This document shows, piece after piece, positions 63,698 through 64,000 of a DNA stretch of 64,000 nucleotides. The notes under the pieces are model-generated. The model was not told where the DNA came from, did not search any database, and saw only the letters and a program-made list of their open reading frames with translations. The DNA is from Molossus alvarezi (Eukaryota > Chordata > Mammalia > Chiroptera > Molossidae): the NCBI GenBank assembly GCA_037176705.1, contig CM073889.1:53995596-54059595 (forward strand), written 5' to 3'. Numbering within the stretch: position 1 is the stretch's first letter; every line of letters starts with the position of its first letter. A program made the translations under genes and the position numbers.

Positions 63698-64000
63698 GAG
63701 ATCCAGTCTTCTCCTGGAAAGAACAAATAGGACAGGGCACACTGATGTGTAGAATCAAAAGTTATCCCCTTTTGTGTTCTGTGTTGGTAATGGTTTCCAA
63801 GATTGCACAGTTTTCTACAACATTTCTGAAGGCGATTCTTGGAATAAGTATGGTTTCTTCTGTAGCAGTTTGTTTCGCCTAATTCTTAGTCAGAACAGTG
63901 AACCAACCTAGGGTCTAGAATGAAATAATGGAAAGATTGATAACTACTGGTGTTACACATGTGCCATTCTTGAAACAAAGCAACTGAACACATCTAAAGT
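63698..64000 (+). repeat. Satellite unit U34, partial (first 303 bp)
   Basis: Cut by the window edge. It carries ctgaaggcgattcttgg with gtttcgcc like U31, plus a private aacaaatagg near 63721. The array therefore continues to the right. Confidence 0.95.

Larger units (their letters stand above)
1..64000 (+). repeat. Tandem macrosatellite array, 1,936-bp unit, 33.2 copies
   Basis: The same sequence recurs every 1,920-1,936 bases from the first to the last base. The anchor gtgaaacacttgaatat falls at 1897 (as gtgaatcac), 3833, 5769, 7705, 9640, 11576, 13511, 15445, 17380, 19312, 21244, 23175, 25106, 27037, 28966, 30896, 32828, 34764, 36700, 38635, 40564, 42496, 44417, 46338, 48268, 50188, 52109, 54030, 55960, 57882 (as gagaaacac), 59804, 61737 and 63658. 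All copies share one orientation, and no indel exceeds 13 net bases. There is no transposon-like end, poly-A tail or target-site duplication around units, so this is tandem amplification rather than dispersed insertion. I cannot name the family. A centromeric or pericentromeric satellite and a euchromatic macrosatellite both remain possible. Confidence 0.98.
61397..64000 (+). repeat. Three-unit (5,777 bp) repeat, downstream segment
   Basis: The U32 3' end, U33 and partial U34 repeat the upstream order of markers. A patch in U33 from about 62,600 to 63,070 is replaced by U31-like sequence. The segment runs off the window. Confidence 0.8.

Noticed and set aside
1..64000. Dispersed LINE, LTR or endogenous retrovirus as the origin of the unit
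   Set aside because: There is no poly-A tail, terminal repeat, primer-binding site, target-site duplication or recognisable polymerase-type protein in any frame.
1..64000. CRISPR array or prokaryotic system
   Set aside because: The repeat unit is 1.9 kb with no short repeat/spacer pattern, no bacterial gene structure and no ribosome-binding sites. CpG depletion points to a eukaryote.

Overview
The whole 64,000-base window is one uninterrupted head-to-tail tandem array. Its unit is a noncoding repeat with a consensus length of 1,936 bp. I count 33 complete copies and a 303-bp partial copy at the right edge, all in the same orientation. There is no flanking unique sequence, no transposon insertion, no inversion and no recognisable gene, tRNA, rRNA or CRISPR array. 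The array therefore runs past both ends of the window. I name the copies U1 to U34, starting each at the phase of base 1 (gagatccag).

The sequence suggests a eukaryotic, probably vertebrate, satellite or macrosatellite. In U1 I hand-counted 24 CpG against 62 GpC, a depletion typical of methylated vertebrate DNA. I do not recognise the family, and the species and chromosomal position cannot be read from the sequence. Small reading frames up to about 105 codons recur every 1.93 kb only because the DNA itself recurs. Different copies break them with stops and frameshifts, so I annotate none as a gene.

Copies differ by scattered substitutions and by a small set of shared length alleles, which explain every copy length exactly. 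Offsets are from the start of a unit. del4 (offset about 193, tagtcagaac to tagaac) is in U10-U17, U21, U25 and U29. delC475 (tacccac to taccac) is in U22-U24, U26-U28, U30, U32 and U33. delC865 (gatacctg to gatactg) is in U8 and U13-U16. del1280 (cacatactgtc to cacacatgtc) is in U21-U24, U27, U28 and U31-U33. del13 (offset about 1424, 17 bp replaced by 4) is in U23, U24, U26-U28, U30, U31 and U33. delG1535 (gttgaggaaac to gttgagaaac) is in U25 and U29. del2 (offset about 1610, atgtctgtttgtt to atgtgtttctt) is in U21, U22 and U26. delC1640 (aaaacctag to aaaactag) is in U8 and U9. del1795 (acctttgcaagg to acccttgaagg) is in U5 and U7. The remaining length differences are seven single-copy indels.

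Layout: U1-U9 (1-17,419) are long copies of 1,934-1,936 bp and contain a two-unit, 3,871-bp duplication. U10-U17 (17,420-32,867) are the del4 block, with near-identical single units U13-U15. U18-U20 (32,868-38,674) are full-length copies next to a divergent patch at 32.3-34.0 kb. U21-U34 (38,675-64,000) are shorter, with a near-perfect four-unit (7,692 bp) duplication and then a three-unit (5,777 bp) repeat. Several copies (U6, U21, U26, U32, U33) are mosaics with mappable switch points. The array looks like a record of repeated unequal exchange and gene conversion rather than one regular higher-order repeat.
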